Positions 13,399-23,825 are shown, counted from the first letter of the stretch. The stretch: DNA of 30,373 nucleotides from Paulinella micropora (GCA_009731375.1 BJOX01000002.1:410767-441139); one strand, 5' to 3'. The notes: generated by a model from the sequence alone, not told the origin. Numbers and translations: made by a program.

Positions 13399-13469
13399 GT
13401 CTGTCTGTCTATCTATCTGTCTATCTATTTTACATACAAGCTTAGCCGTTTCCTCCAAGTTCAAGGTGG

Positions 13470-13534
<65 letters not shown>

Positions 13535-13647
13535 GTCTATCTGTCTTTCTGTCTGTCTATCTGTCTGTCTGTCTTTCTGTCTGTCTATCTGTCTGTCTAT
13601 CTATTTACTTACAAGCTTAGCCATTTCCTTCAAGTTCAAGGTGGTAG

Positions 13648-13688
<41 letters not shown>

Positions 13689-13697
13689 CATCCATCC

Positions 13698-13769
<72 letters not shown>

Positions 13770-13838
13770 GTCTGTCTATCCGTCTCTCTATCTATTTACT
13801 TACAAGCTTAGCCATTTCCTCCAAGTTCAAGGTGGTAG

Positions 13839-13896
<58 letters not shown>

Positions 13897-13975
13897 ATCT
13901 ATCTATCTATATATCTGTCTATCTATTTACTTACAAGCTTAGCCATTTCCTCCAAGTTGAAGGTGGTAGCTTGTT
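12781..13975. repeat. Higher-order repeat: TATC arrays with AAGTTCAAGGTGG spacer
   Basis: The same spacer continues at about 12816, 12973, 13116 (short), 13269 (short), 13432, 13606, 13795 and 13928, giving about twelve copies with those at 12153-12453. Intervals are about 90-190 nt. The last copy has AAGTTGAAGGTGG and ends the array. Confidence 0.92.
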
Positions 13976-14019
13976 TGCGCTCTCGAGTGCCCTGTGTAGG
14001 AATGACAGATAATATAGTA

Positions 14020-14130
14020 TATGTATTCATGTATGTATGTATACATACATACACATAGACACACATACATACATACATACATACATACATAATGCATACA
14101 TGCATACATACATGCATACATACATGCATA
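14020..14130. repeat. GTAT / CATA and GCAT microsatellites
   Basis: Short GTAT and CATA arrays between about 50 nt of ordinary sequence and the GATTA block. Confidence 0.9.
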
Positions 14131-14440
14131 ATTACATTAGATTAGATTAGATTAGATTAGATTAGGTTAGATTAGGTTAGGTTAGGTTAGGTTAGGTTAG
14201 ATTGCATTGGATTAGATTAGATTAGATTAGATTAGATTAGATTATTAGATTAGATTAGATTAGATTAGATTAGATTAGATTAGATTAGATTATTAGATTA
14301 GATTAGATTAGATTAGATGAGATTAGATTAGATGAAATGAGATGAGATGAAATGAGATGAGATGAGATGAGATTACATCACATCAGATTAGACTAGATTA
14401 GATTAGATTACATTACATGACATCGCATCACATTACATAC
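14131..14440. repeat. (GATTA)n pentanucleotide array
   Basis: GATTA pentamers with GGTTA, GATGA and CATTA variants. A short GGTTAGGTTAGG stretch at about 14175-14196 resembles arthropod-type telomere repeats. It is one variant phase of the pentamer and does not mark a chromosome end. Confidence 0.93.
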
Positions 14441-14584
14441 AGGCATGTATGCATGCCTGCATACATACATGCATACAAAGGAGGTAAGGGAAGGAGTAAG
14501 AAGAAGAAGAAGACAGACCTCCTGAGTTACTTCAAGGAATACGTTGTGCACAGTTCCGGCGCCTGGCTTTTTTGCTCGATTGGT

Positions 14585-14587
<3 letters not shown>

Positions 14588-14645
<58 letters not shown>

Positions 14646-14656
14646 GNNNNNNNNNN
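14588..14656. other. Poly-T run and assembly gap (10 N)
   Basis: A run of about 57 T followed by GG and exactly ten N (14647-14656). A fixed-size gap placed at a homopolymer means the true distance across it is unknown. Confidence 0.97.
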
Positions 14657-15607
14657 CGAATACGGTCGGTGAGAGTTTGGCTTTGCAAATGTGTGATGCA
14701 AGGACACTGGCTTCTGGTCTGAGCGACGGCAATACTTGCCTCGGTTCTGTGTGACACGAAAAAGAGTTAATTGTAGGTCAAAAAGAAAGTATTTGTAATG
14801 AATGGTATTTGCGTAAAAATGTTCAACACTTATCATAACAAGTCTCTGAAAATTTTTAAAAGTCACATTTTCTGCCCATCTTCAAAGTGCACAGTATCTG
14901 TAAGAGAACAAGAAACAAGGGCACTTCTCAAGCACAGAGAGATTTGGCGCCTTTCCCTCCCTCAAGTTCTCCCGAAAGAAGCATGCTCATTTCATGAGTA
15001 ATACGTAACCAATCAGCACCACACAGACATGATAAGAATGCAAGGATGCATGAACACAAACAAAATGGAGGAGATCAAAACAAATTTGCAAACACAAAGT
15101 CCTGACTGACATTCGCAAAATCTGCATGCGCAGTCTTGACTACCAAGTCATTTCAAGACACCAAAACGTCCCTCTCAGAATTTAGAAACAATAAGCAAAG
15201 TGGAACTTGCTTCAAGTTGGTTTTGGCAACCAGGGTCCATATTGGCCACATAATCATGCTGACATCCAGACCGGACTAGCTATCAAGACAGAGAAAGCAA
15301 ACGATTGCCAAAGATCACAGAGAGCCCCGAGCTAGTCACTACAAAACATTCCGCTACATCGGGGGATTTTTGCTCCTCCGCAAAGATCGTGGAAGAGGGG
15401 GGGTGTTGGGCGAGTTTACTGAAACAGGGTCCGAACGGTTTACCAAGTCTTTTTACCCTCTTATTTTGGTGGGTAACTTTGACCACATTTTTCAGAGAAC
15501 TACGTAGGTTAGGGTTGAAGTACACAAATGCCACTCCCTCCTTTTTTCTCTCGTTTCTGTTCTGTTCTCCCCTCCTATCCTGCATCACTCGCAGAGTCTG
15601 TGCCGCT

Positions 15608-15612
<5 letters not shown>
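14657..15612. other. Longest ordinary-sequence island of the repeat region
   Basis: About 950 nt without microsatellites, bounded by gaps and homopolymers. Frames at 15283-15693 (-) and 15305-15658 (+) are open for over 110 codons but run into poly-C and N, and I recognise no domain. An AGGTTAGGGTTGAAG segment near 15504 and ordinary base composition would fit intergenic or intron sequence. Confidence 0.5.
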
Positions 15613-15644
<32 letters not shown>

Positions 15645-15654
15645 NNNNNNNNNN
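15613..15654. other. Poly-C run and assembly gap (10 N)
   Basis: Thirty-two C residues directly against ten N (15645-15654). The window also ends in poly-C, so C-runs coincide with contig ends. Confidence 0.97.
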
Positions 15655-15810
15655 CTGAGCCTCTTCTGTTCTTGTTAATATCATAATACACAAGAAAACG
15701 TTAAAACTAGATACAAATATGGTGTTATATCTAACTTAAGCAAAAAAAATTAGTACTAGAACAAATAGATAAAAATCATTTATGAGCCCCACAGTATTGC
15801 AACAAAAATA
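15655..15810. other. Short AT-rich ordinary sequence
   Basis: About 155 nt of A/T-rich sequence between the gap and the GAT array. Nothing recognisable. Confidence 0.6.
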
Positions 15811-15975
15811 TATATAATGATGATGATGACGATGATGATGATGATGATCATGATGATGACGATGATGATGACGATGATGATGATGACGACGATGATAATA
15901 TGACGATGACAGCTCAATGATGATGATGGTGATGATGATGATGGTGACGATGATGATGATGATGATGATGATTAT
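15811..15975. repeat. (GAT)n trinucleotide array
   Basis: GATGAT repeats with GAC and GGT variants. No gene. Confidence 0.95.
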
Positions 15976-16079
15976 GTATGTATGTATGTACATTGTATGT
16001 ATGTATGTATGTATGTATGTAAGTATGTATGTATGTATGTATGTGTGTATGTATGTATGTATGTGTGTATGTGTGTGTA

Positions 16080-16119
<40 letters not shown>

Positions 16120-16211
16120 TGTCTGTATGTATGTATGTATGTATGTATGCACATTATATGTATGTATATATGTATGTATGTATGTACATGTTTATGTATG
16201 TATGTATGTAC

Positions 16212-16244
<33 letters not shown>

Positions 16245-16344
16245 TGTATGTATGTATGCATGTATGTATGTATGTATGTATGTATGTATCTATGCATTTA
16301 TGCATGTATGTATGTATGTATGTATGTATGCGTGTGTGTATATG

Positions 16345-16378
<34 letters not shown>

Positions 16379-16971
16379 TGCATGCATGCATGCATGCATG
16401 CATGTATGTATGTATATATGTATGTATGTATGTATGTATTTATGCATGCATGTATGCATGTGTGCATGTAACATGTTTATGTATGTATATTATATGTATG
16501 TATGTATGTATGTATGTTTGTTTGTATGTATGTATGTATGTTTGTTTGTATGTATGTTTGTATGTTTGTATGTTTGTATGTTTGTATGTTTGTATGTATG
16601 TATGTATGTATGTATGTATGCATGCATGTGTGTAAGTAAGTAAGTAAGTAAGTAAGTATGTAAGTATGTATGTATGTATGTATGTATGTATGTATGTATG
16701 TATGTACATATGTATGTATGTATGTATGTACATATGCATGTATGTATGTATGTATGTATGTAATGTATGCTATGTATGCTATGTATGTAATGTATGTAAT
16801 GTATGTATGTATGTATGTGTGTATGTATGCATGCATGCATGCATGCATGCATGTATGCATGTATGCATGTATGTATGTATGCATGTATGCATGTATGTAT
16901 GCATGCATGTATGCATGCATGTATGTATGTATGTATGTATGTATGTATGTGTGTGTATGTATGTGTGTGTA

Positions 16972-17011
<40 letters not shown>

Positions 17012-17353
17012 TGTCTGTATGTATGTATGTATGTATGTATGTACATATATGTATGTATGTATATATGTATGTATGTATGTACATGTGTATGTATGTATGT
17101 ATGTATGTATGTACGTATGTATGTATGTATGTATGTATGTATGTATGTATGTATGTATGCATGTATGTATGTATGCATGTATGTATGTATGTATGTATGT
17201 ATGTATGTATGTATGTATGTATGTATGTATTTACGCATTTATGCATGTATGTATGTATGTATGTATGTATGCGTGTGTATGTGTATATGTATATATGTAT
17301 GTATGTATGTATGCATGCATGCATGCATGCATGTATGTATGTATATATATATG

Positions 17354-17387
<34 letters not shown>

Positions 17388-17577
17388 TGTATGCATGTAT
17401 GCATGCAACATGTTTATGTATGTATATTGTATGTATGTATGTATGTATGTATGTATGTATGTATGTATGTATGTATGTATATTTGTATGTTTGTATGTTT
17501 GTATGTTTGTATGTTTGTATGTTTGTATGTTTGTATGTTTGTATGTTTGTATGTATGTATGTGTGTATGTGTGCATG

Positions 17578-17613
<36 letters not shown>

Positions 17614-17823
17614 TGTATGTCTGTATGTATGTATGTATGTATGTATGTATGTATGTATGTATGTATGCATGTATTTATGTATGTATGTATGTATGTAATG
17701 TATGCTATGTATGTAATGTATGTTATGTATGTATGTATGTATGTATGTATGTATGTATGCATGCATGTATGTATGTATGTATGTATGTATGTATGCATGC
17801 ATGCATGTATGCATGTATGCATG

Positions 17824-17854
<31 letters not shown>

Positions 17855-18296
17855 GTATGTATGCTTGTATGCATGTATGTATGCATGTATGTATGCATGT
17901 ATGTATGCATGCATGTATGTATGTATGTATGTATGTATGCATGTATGTATGCATGTATGCATGCATGTATGCATGCATGTATGCATGCATGTATGTATGT
18001 ATGTATGTATTTATGTATGTATGTATGTAGCATGTGTGTGTATGTGTGTATGTATGTATCACATGTGTATGTATGTATCACATGTGTATGTATGTATGTA
18101 TGTATGTATGTAAGCATGTATACATTTGTATGTATGTATGTATGTATGTATGCCTCCATGTATGTATGTATGTATGTATGTATGTATGCATGCATGTATG
18201 CATGTATGCATGTATGTATGTATGTATGTTTGCGTGATGTATGTATGTATGTATGTATGTATGTATATTTGTATATTTGTATGTATGTATTTATGT
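15976..18296. repeat. GTAT array with large internal duplication
   Basis: About 2.3 kb of GTAT with GCAT, GTAA and TTTG variants. The order of variants (GTAA block, GTCTG, TACAT, ATATATG, GCGTGTG, GCAT block, CAACATG or TAACATG, TTTG block) is the same at about 16081-16640 and 16973-17590. This indicates a segmental duplication of roughly 0.9 kb. Confidence 0.9.
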
Positions 18297-18458
18297 TTCT
18301 CTCTCTCTCCCTCTTACTCTGTATGTATGTATGTATGTATGTATATTTGTATGCATGCATGCATGCATGTATGCATGTATGTATGCATGTATGTATGTAT
18401 GTATGTATGTATGTATGTATGTATATTTGTATGTATGTATTTATGTTTCTCTCTCCGA

Positions 18459-18508
<50 letters not shown>

Positions 18509-18725
18509 AAGTGACTCTGTATGTATGTATGTATGTATGTATGTATGTATGCGTTTATGTATGTATGTATGTATGTATGTATGCATGTATGCATGTATGC
18601 ATGTATGCATGTATGCATGTATGCATGTATGTATGTATGTATGTATGTATGTTTGTATGTATGTATGTATGTATGTATGTATGTATGTATGTATATTTGT
18701 ATGTATGTATTTATGTCTCTCTCTC

Positions 18726-18760
<35 letters not shown>

Positions 18761-18934
18761 TACTCTGTATGTATGTATGTATGTATGTATGTATGCATGT
18801 ATGCATGTATGCATGGCATGTATGTATGTATGTATGTATGTATGTTTGCATGTATGTATGTATGTTTGCATGTATGTATGTACGTATGTATGTATGTATC
18901 TATGTATGTATGTATATTTGTATGTATGTATTTA

Positions 18935-18974
<40 letters not shown>

Positions 18975-19350
18975 TCTGTATGTATGTATGTATGTATGTA
19001 TGTATGAATGTATGCATGTATGCATGTATGCATGTATGTATGTATGTATGTATGTATTTATGTTTCTCTCTCTCTCCCGCTCTCTCTCTCTCTTACTCTG
19101 TATGTATGTATGTATGTATGTATGTATGTATCTATGTATCTATGTATGCATGTATGCATGTATGCATGCATGTATGCATGTATGCATTTATGCATGTATG
19201 CATGTATGTATGTATGTATGTATGTATGTATGCATGCATGTATGCATGTATGTATGTATGTATGTATATTTGTATGTATGTATTTATGTCTATCTCTCTC
19301 TCTCGCTCTCTTTCTCTCTCTTACTCTGTATGTATGTATGTATTTATGTT

Positions 19351-19382
<32 letters not shown>

Positions 19383-19510
19383 TGTCTCTCTCTCACTCTC
19401 ACTCTCACTCTCACTTTGTCTGTGTCTCTCACTCACTCACTCTTTGTCTGTTCCTCTTTCTTTGTCTGTCTCTCTCACTTTGTCTGTTCCTCTTTCTTTC
19501 TCTCCCTCAG
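18297..19510. repeat. Higher-order repeat: GTAT array plus (CT)n and TTACTCTG spacer
   Basis: Compound units of GTAT/GCAT, then TATTTGTATGTATGTATTTA, then CT dinucleotides, then usually TTACTCTG recur at about 18297, 18448, 18715, 18939, 19063 and 19289, decaying into CT-rich sequence to 19510. Confidence 0.9.
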
Positions 19511-19857
19511 TTCGAGATCTAGCGTCCGGAAGTTATTGAAATTAATATGTATCACTGAAAATACATTAAGTATTTAATATTAATACTTAAGTTTCAACGG
19601 TGCTCATCGATGGATTCTGAGGAACAGTTTATACGGGGGCAGGGTGTAGGTGGGGCCCCGCGGCATTACGAACTGCTATTAATATTACTGTTAAAAGCTC
19701 TAAAAGCACCGGCGGGCCCTGAACGGCGTTGTAACGCTGTATGCAGTGTATCCCCTGGCTGCTTCCCTTCTACTGCATGAGTTGTTTGATTAGGGACGTA
19801 CTGGCTCCGTAGCTGATGCAACAAATCAGGATTATCTATTGCATGCCATACACAGCC
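19511..19857. other. Ordinary sequence, possible old coding remnant
   Basis: About 350 nt of ordinary sequence between the CT arrays and the C-run. A minus-strand frame stays open at 19666-19857 with a normal-looking residue mix, containing for example NPDLLHQLRSQYVPNQ. It has no credible start because it enters from the C-rich repeat, and I recognise no family. It may be a fragment of a transposon-derived or host gene, or chance. Confidence 0.3.
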
Positions 19858-19960
19858 AAACCCATACCCCCCCCCCCCCCCCATACCGGTATGATACCGG
19901 TATGGGGCCATACCCCCCCAAAAAGGGGGGGTATGGGCCATACCCCGCCATTGGGAAGGG
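19858..19960. repeat. C-run and GTATGGG / CCATACC palindrome cluster
   Basis: Seventeen C residues, then CATACCGGTATG, ATACCGGTAT and GGTATGGGGCCATACC-type palindromes and CCCCCCCAAAAAGGGGGGG, another inverted repeat. The motif GGGTATGGGCCATACCC (19930-19946) recurs, with its orientation ambiguous because it is nearly palindromic, at the right end of the window. Confidence 0.8.
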
Positions 19961-19979
19961 ACTTAGAGAATTTTCATAT

Positions 19980-20845
19980 CGTATAGGGTATGGGGTATGG
20001 GCTATACGGGTATGGGTATGGGGTATGGAGGGTATGGAAGGTACCGGTATGGTGTATGGGGTATGGGGTATGGGGTATGATCATGAGGTATGGGGTATGA
20101 GGTATGTATGGGGTATGGGGTATGGGATATGGGGTATGGGGTATGGGGTATGTGGTATGGGGTATGAGGTATGTATGAAGTATGAGGTATGGGGTATGGG
20201 GTATGGGGTATGAGGTATGTGGTATGTATGTGGTATGGGGTATGGGGTATGGGGCATGGGGTATGTGGTATGGGGTATGAGGTATGGGGTATGGTGTATG
20301 GGGTATGGGGTATGGTGTATGGTGTATGGGGTATGGGGGTATGGGTATGGGATATGGGGTATGGTGTATGGGGTATGGTGTATGGGGTATGAGGTATGGA
20401 GTATGAGGTATGGGGTATGGGGTATGGGGTATGGGGTATGAGGTATTGGGTATGGGATATGGGATATGAGGTATGTGGTATGTATGGGGTATGGGGTATG
20501 GGGTATGAGGTATGGGGTATGGGGTATGGGGTATGAGGTATGAGGTATGAGATATGGGGTACAGTGTATGTGGTATGGGGTATGGGGTATGAGGTATGGG
20601 GTAAGGTATGGGGTATGTATGGGGTATGGGGTATGGGGTATGTGGTATGGGGTATGGGTTATGGGTTATCGGGTATGGGATATGGGGCATTGCGCATATA
20701 TGGAGTATTAATATAGGTTATGGGGTATAGGGTATGTATGGAGTATAGGTTATGGGGTATAGGGTATCGGGTATGTGGTGTGAAGAATAGAGTATAGGGT
20801 AATACTATGTATGAAGTATTGGGTATGGGGTATGTAAGGGATATT
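19980..20845. repeat. (GGGGTAT)n heptanucleotide satellite
   Basis: About 850 nt of GGGGTAT with TGAGGTA, TGTGGTA and GGATAT variants, degenerating after 20690. The minus-strand open frame 19974-20690 (PYPIPHT repeats) arises because three 7-nt units make exactly seven codons. It is not evidence for a gene. G-runs on one strand every 7 nt could support G-quadruplex structure. Confidence 0.93.
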
Positions 20846-20849
20846 CGAT

Positions 20850-21067
20850 GTAATCTATAGATAGTGTTAATAAAAATCAGCTATAAATCTAGATAAACAA
20901 TAAAAATAAAAATTTCTACTGCCGGCCGGTTTTCTTGATATATTGAATATTGTTGATATACAAATAAGTTACTTTTATAGTATTAATAATTTAGCAGCTA
21001 ACTAATTTTCCTTTTATTATATTAATAGTTATATAATTAATAATAAAATTAGATAGTAAGCGATGAA
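20850..21067. other. AT-rich region downstream of the host gene
   Basis: About 215 nt of AT-rich sequence after the satellite. It would be the 3' UTR and flank of the minus-strand gene ending at 21068. No clear structure is visible. Confidence 0.5.
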
Positions 21068-22288
21068 TTACTTCGACGGCAGCCAGTCCTCACCGTCTTC
21101 CTCCTGATCATCTTCCTCCTGATCATCTTCCTCCTGATCATCTTCCTCCTCGACATGCTCGATATTTCCTTCTTCCTGTTTGGCACCCTCTTCCTTTTCG
21201 GCACCCTCTTTCTGTTCTGCACCCTCTGGACACAGACATCGACAGGGTGGTTCAAGGTGTAACGGAGTAGTACACCGGATACAGGTCGTAGCTCCATGAG
21301 AGACATCGATTCTCTGATTGCAGGCACAACATTCTATGTTCGGTTCTTCCTCTTCTGCACCCTCACCCCCGTTGTCAGAGTCAGAGCTCGATGTTTTGGG
21401 CTTTTTGCTACTTACGCTGGCAAGGACGGCAGCTGGCATTGGGGATTTGCGCTTTTGAGACTCTTTTACCATTTTCTCTCTGAACTTTTGATCCATCTCT
21501 TTGCAGCCTGCATCATACTGTGCTGACTCTTCCTCTAACTGCGTGCTAGTCTGCTTTGCGGGCGTGGCAGGTGCTGCAGTCGCAGTGACAACCTGGCTTC
21601 CTGTTACGCTGGCAGGGGCGGCAGGTACAGTGACAGCCTGGCTAGCTGTTACGCTGGCATTGGCGGCAGGCTCAGTACTAGTATCCTCACGCACTTCTGC
21701 ACCAATCGTTGGTAAACTGCCCCCGATCACAGGCGTGCGAAGGGAAGTAAAGATCGACATGCTGAGATTGTCCGGACAATAGAACAAATCATCAAAAAAC
21801 TTGCCTTTCTCCTTCCATCGCTTCACAACATACGCAAGGTCATATTTGTTGTGCGGAAAATTAGCGTTCAGGGCATAGCCTGGGCCCGCCTTTTTGATGA
21901 CATCTCGGTACTTATCGTCCACCTACATCGTTACATCGTTATGATGTGTGTTTAAATGAAACCAGATACAAACATATGCGTGCACATTAGATATGACCAT
22001 AACAATACTAACCTCCCAAAGCACCCACTCTCCAGGGTGAATCATATTTGATATCCCAGTCAACAACCCTTGGGATAAGTCACTGCGACTTGGTAGGGAG
22101 TATTCTTCAAGCCACCATCTGTTGTTTCAAAGACGATGCTGTCATAATCTATGTTGGTTGTCTCTCCCTCAGGCCATATAACATTCGCCACCTAGACTAA
22201 TAATGCGAGTGGTGTTGGCATAACTAATCTTAACCATTACACATTCGCCATTCTTCAACGTAGTATGCTTGTTAAAGGAGTTGAAATT
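21068..22288 (-). CDS. Cellular spliced gene: Cys/His-rich acidic nuclear-type protein (5' part missing)
   Basis: The last exon (21068-21922) encodes about 284 residues: a conserved-looking start (KYDLAYVVKRWKEKGKFFDD), an Ala/Thr/Val-rich linker, a Lys-rich stretch with KKPK (about 173-176) that could be a nuclear signal, and a Cys/His cluster (about 198-231: CxC, CxxC, H, CxCxC) like a PHD or RING-type zinc site. An acidic Glu/Gln/Asp tail with repeated DDQEE ends at TAA. It has no Met start. A GT-AG intron fits 21923-22012 (donor GTTAGT, acceptor GATGTAG), joined in phase 0 to exon 22013-22191. That exon ends HPGEWVLWE and is 179 nt, with its frame lost near 22100, so one base is missing or there is a mutation. 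A further exon at about 22235-22288 across a very short 43-nt GT-AG gap is plausible. GC content is far above the AT-rich genes to the right. Function unknown; chromatin or DNA binding is a guess. Confidence 0.65.
21923..22012 (-). other. GT-AG intron (90 nt) in the host gene
   Basis: Read on the minus strand it starts GTTAGTATTG at 22012 and ends GATGTAG at 21923. Removing it joins an open frame ending VLWE to one starting VDDKYRDV in the same phase. This supports a spliceosomal eukaryotic gene. Confidence 0.7.
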
Positions 22289-22296
22289 TTGATGAG

Positions 22297-22360
22297 TTGA
22301 TATTTATCAACTACACTTTCATTCGTTTCACTCATTCTCGTTTGTTGATAAAAATCGTGA
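22297..22360. terminator. Gene-end hairpin element, copy 1
   Basis: TTTATCAAC (22303-22311) pairs with GTTGATAAA (22344-22352) around a 32-nt loop. About 60 nt here match copy 2 at 24734-24796 with only a few differences. It marks the left border of the AT-rich virus-like block, close to where the host-gene exon stops being readable. Confidence 0.6.
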
Positions 22361-22397
22361 AAAACAATAAATAAAAAAAACGATGTTTGAGATTATA

Positions 22398-22444
22398 GAT
22401 TCAACAAGTTGAATCCATAGCGAGAAATCTGGCGATTAGCCAGA
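22398..22444. other. Two tight hairpins before the virion-protein gene
   Basis: GATTCAAC-AA-GTTGAATC (22398-22415) and TCTGGC-GATTA-GCCAGA (22428-22444) are perfect stems with 2-nt and 5-nt loops. Two copies of GCAATTCTAAAA follow (22453 and 22471), and the same word recurs beyond the polymerase stop at 24828. A terminator or recombination role is possible but not shown. Confidence 0.5.
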
Positions 22445-22515
22445 TAGAAGCGCAATTCTAAAATATCACGCAATTCTAAAAAAAATTAATAGATTCAAAT
22501 AATATTTTTTTTTGT

Positions 22516-22526
22516 TATATATATAA
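22516..22526 (+). promoter_or_regulatory. TATA-like box before the virion-protein gene
   Basis: TATATATATAA lies 3 nt before the ATG at 22530, after a T-run. Several other genes of the block have a TATA-like word at almost the same distance from their start, which suggests a viral-type core promoter with a very short leader. Confidence 0.45.
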
Positions 22527-22529
22527 GAG

Positions 22530-23778
22530 ATGCCCCACCAGAGAAACTTAATCGCAGAAAATCCAGACAGAGAATTTATAAACATCAGGGTCGGATATGA
22601 TGGTGATATAGAAACAAATAATTCAAAAACCGCTTTTGGCGAAGCAGTAGTAGGTCAATTAACACCAGTATTACAAGAAATCTTTCCATATACCATTAAT
22701 ACTAGGATATGGACAAAAACAGAAACAAAATCGTCTGTGTCATTTTTGAATAATATGGCTGAATTGAAAACAACTGCTGATGCTACGGCTGTTGCCAGTC
22801 TGGTAAGTAAAAGGAGAATAAAATATAGAACTGGAACAGGTTTCCTAGCCCGCTTTACTGCTATATGGACAACGGATGATACAAAAGATTACTATTCATA
22901 TATTGGAATAGGAAATGATCTCATTGATGGATTTTATTTCTACAAAAATAGAGCAGGAATGAATATTGCGCATTGTAAAGGAGGTGCCGTGCGATGGAAC
23001 TTCGGCTATGCCAGACTTAGACTGGAGCAAAGGAAATGTATTTCAAATTCAATTCCAATATTTAGGTTTTGGTGCTATTAAGTTTTATATTGAAAATCCC
23101 ATAACAGGATTATTTCAATTAGTTCATATGATTGACTATGCGAATGCTAATACTGGTGTAAGCCTGCGAAATACAACATTACCTTTTACAGCAGTAATGA
23201 GACATGATGCAGCGACTGGAATACAAACTCTTAAAGCAGCGAGTGCCAGTTTATTCATTGAGGGAACTTATACAATAAACACAAGTATAACAAACGAAGT
23301 GGAAGGAAGTAAGCAGCAAACACCACTGAAAGTCCTATTATTAGTATAAGAAACAAAGCGGTATTTGATGCGGGCGGTGCTAATTTAACAAATTATTCAA
23401 ATGTTAATCCAACTTTGATAAGTATTACAAATGAAGATAGTAAGTCGTGTGTAGTAAGAATGGTATTAAATGGAACACTAACTGGAGCAGGTTTTGCAGA
23501 TGTTGATTCTAAGTATTCAATTGTAGTTACTGACACAAAGGCGAGTGCTATCGCAAACGGAACAACAATTTTTAAACTTTACGTAAATTCTCAATCAACT
23601 CAACAAATAAATCTTAGAAATTATGATATATATTTGATTGACTTTTACACAGAAATCCGTTGGAACTGCCAATAATGGTTCAAATGTTAATGTTATCGCT
23701 AATTTATTGAGGACCAATAGATATTTGTTTCAGACTACGTCTTCAACAAACATCGTGAAATGTAAAGTGAAAAATTGA
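22530..23778 (+). pseudogene. Virion structural / fibre-like protein, frameshifted
   Basis: Three successive open frames (22530 to about 23015, about 23010-23315 and about 23316-23645) and a fourth reading to TGA at 23776-23778 make one gene of roughly 415 codons with about three frameshifts. From memory, the segment order matches a family of virion-associated proteins of marine phages, algal giant viruses and polinton-like viruses. A TPVLQEIFPY-like motif comes near residue 50, then KYRTGTGFLARFTA, a YSYIGIGND motif, a KGNVFQIQFQYLGFGAIKFY motif after the first shift, and an SPIISIRNK motif after the second. Such proteins are probably outer-capsid or attachment components, so the gene points to a virus rather than a plain transposon. 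It is the only plus-strand gene of the block and converges on the gene ending at 23826. Frameshifts could be decay or assembly indels. Not a major capsid protein as far as I can see. Confidence 0.6.
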
Positions 23779-23795
23779 AAAAAAAAACGATGTTT
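23748..23795. terminator. Hairpin between convergent genes
   Basis: AAACATCGT (23748-23756) pairs perfectly with ACGATGTTT (23787-23795) around a 30-nt A-rich loop that contains the probable TGA stop of the virion-protein gene. A second small stem, CCGC-GTA-GCGG, follows at 23803-23813. It sits between two convergent genes, as expected of a bidirectional terminator or 3'-end signal. Confidence 0.55.
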
Positions 23796-23825
23796 TATGA
23801 AACCGCGTAGCGGGTGAATAAAGTA

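Noticed and set aside
12151-13975. CRISPR-like pattern of conserved units separated by variable sequence
   Set aside because: The variable parts are TATC microsatellite, not unique spacers. The context is eukaryotic and there are no cas genes.
14131-14440. TTAGG-like telomere repeat
   Set aside because: Only a few GGTTA variants inside a degenerate GATTA pentamer array, internal to the scaffold.
15283-15693. Minus-strand frame of 136 codons
   Set aside because: It runs through N and a poly-C tract (giving poly-Gly), has no recognisable domain, and a similarly long frame lies on the other strand.
1-19510. Dozens of long open frames (for example 8244-9365, 17239-18618 and 6629-7990)
   Set aside because: They are translations of 4-, 6- or mixed-nt microsatellites (Met-Tyr-Val-Cys, Ile-His-Thr-Tyr, Leu-Ser-Ile-Tyr, Asp-Gln) present in several frames and on both strands at once. 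None has ordinary composition or a domain.
19974-20690. 238-codon minus-strand frame of PYPIPHT repeats
   Set aside because: Three 7-nt satellite units equal seven codons, so the frame stays open for arithmetic reasons. No independent coding evidence exists.
21296-21782. Plus-strand frames opposite the host gene
   Set aside because: They are shadows of the minus-strand exon, which has coherent composition, a zinc-type Cys cluster and matching splice sites.
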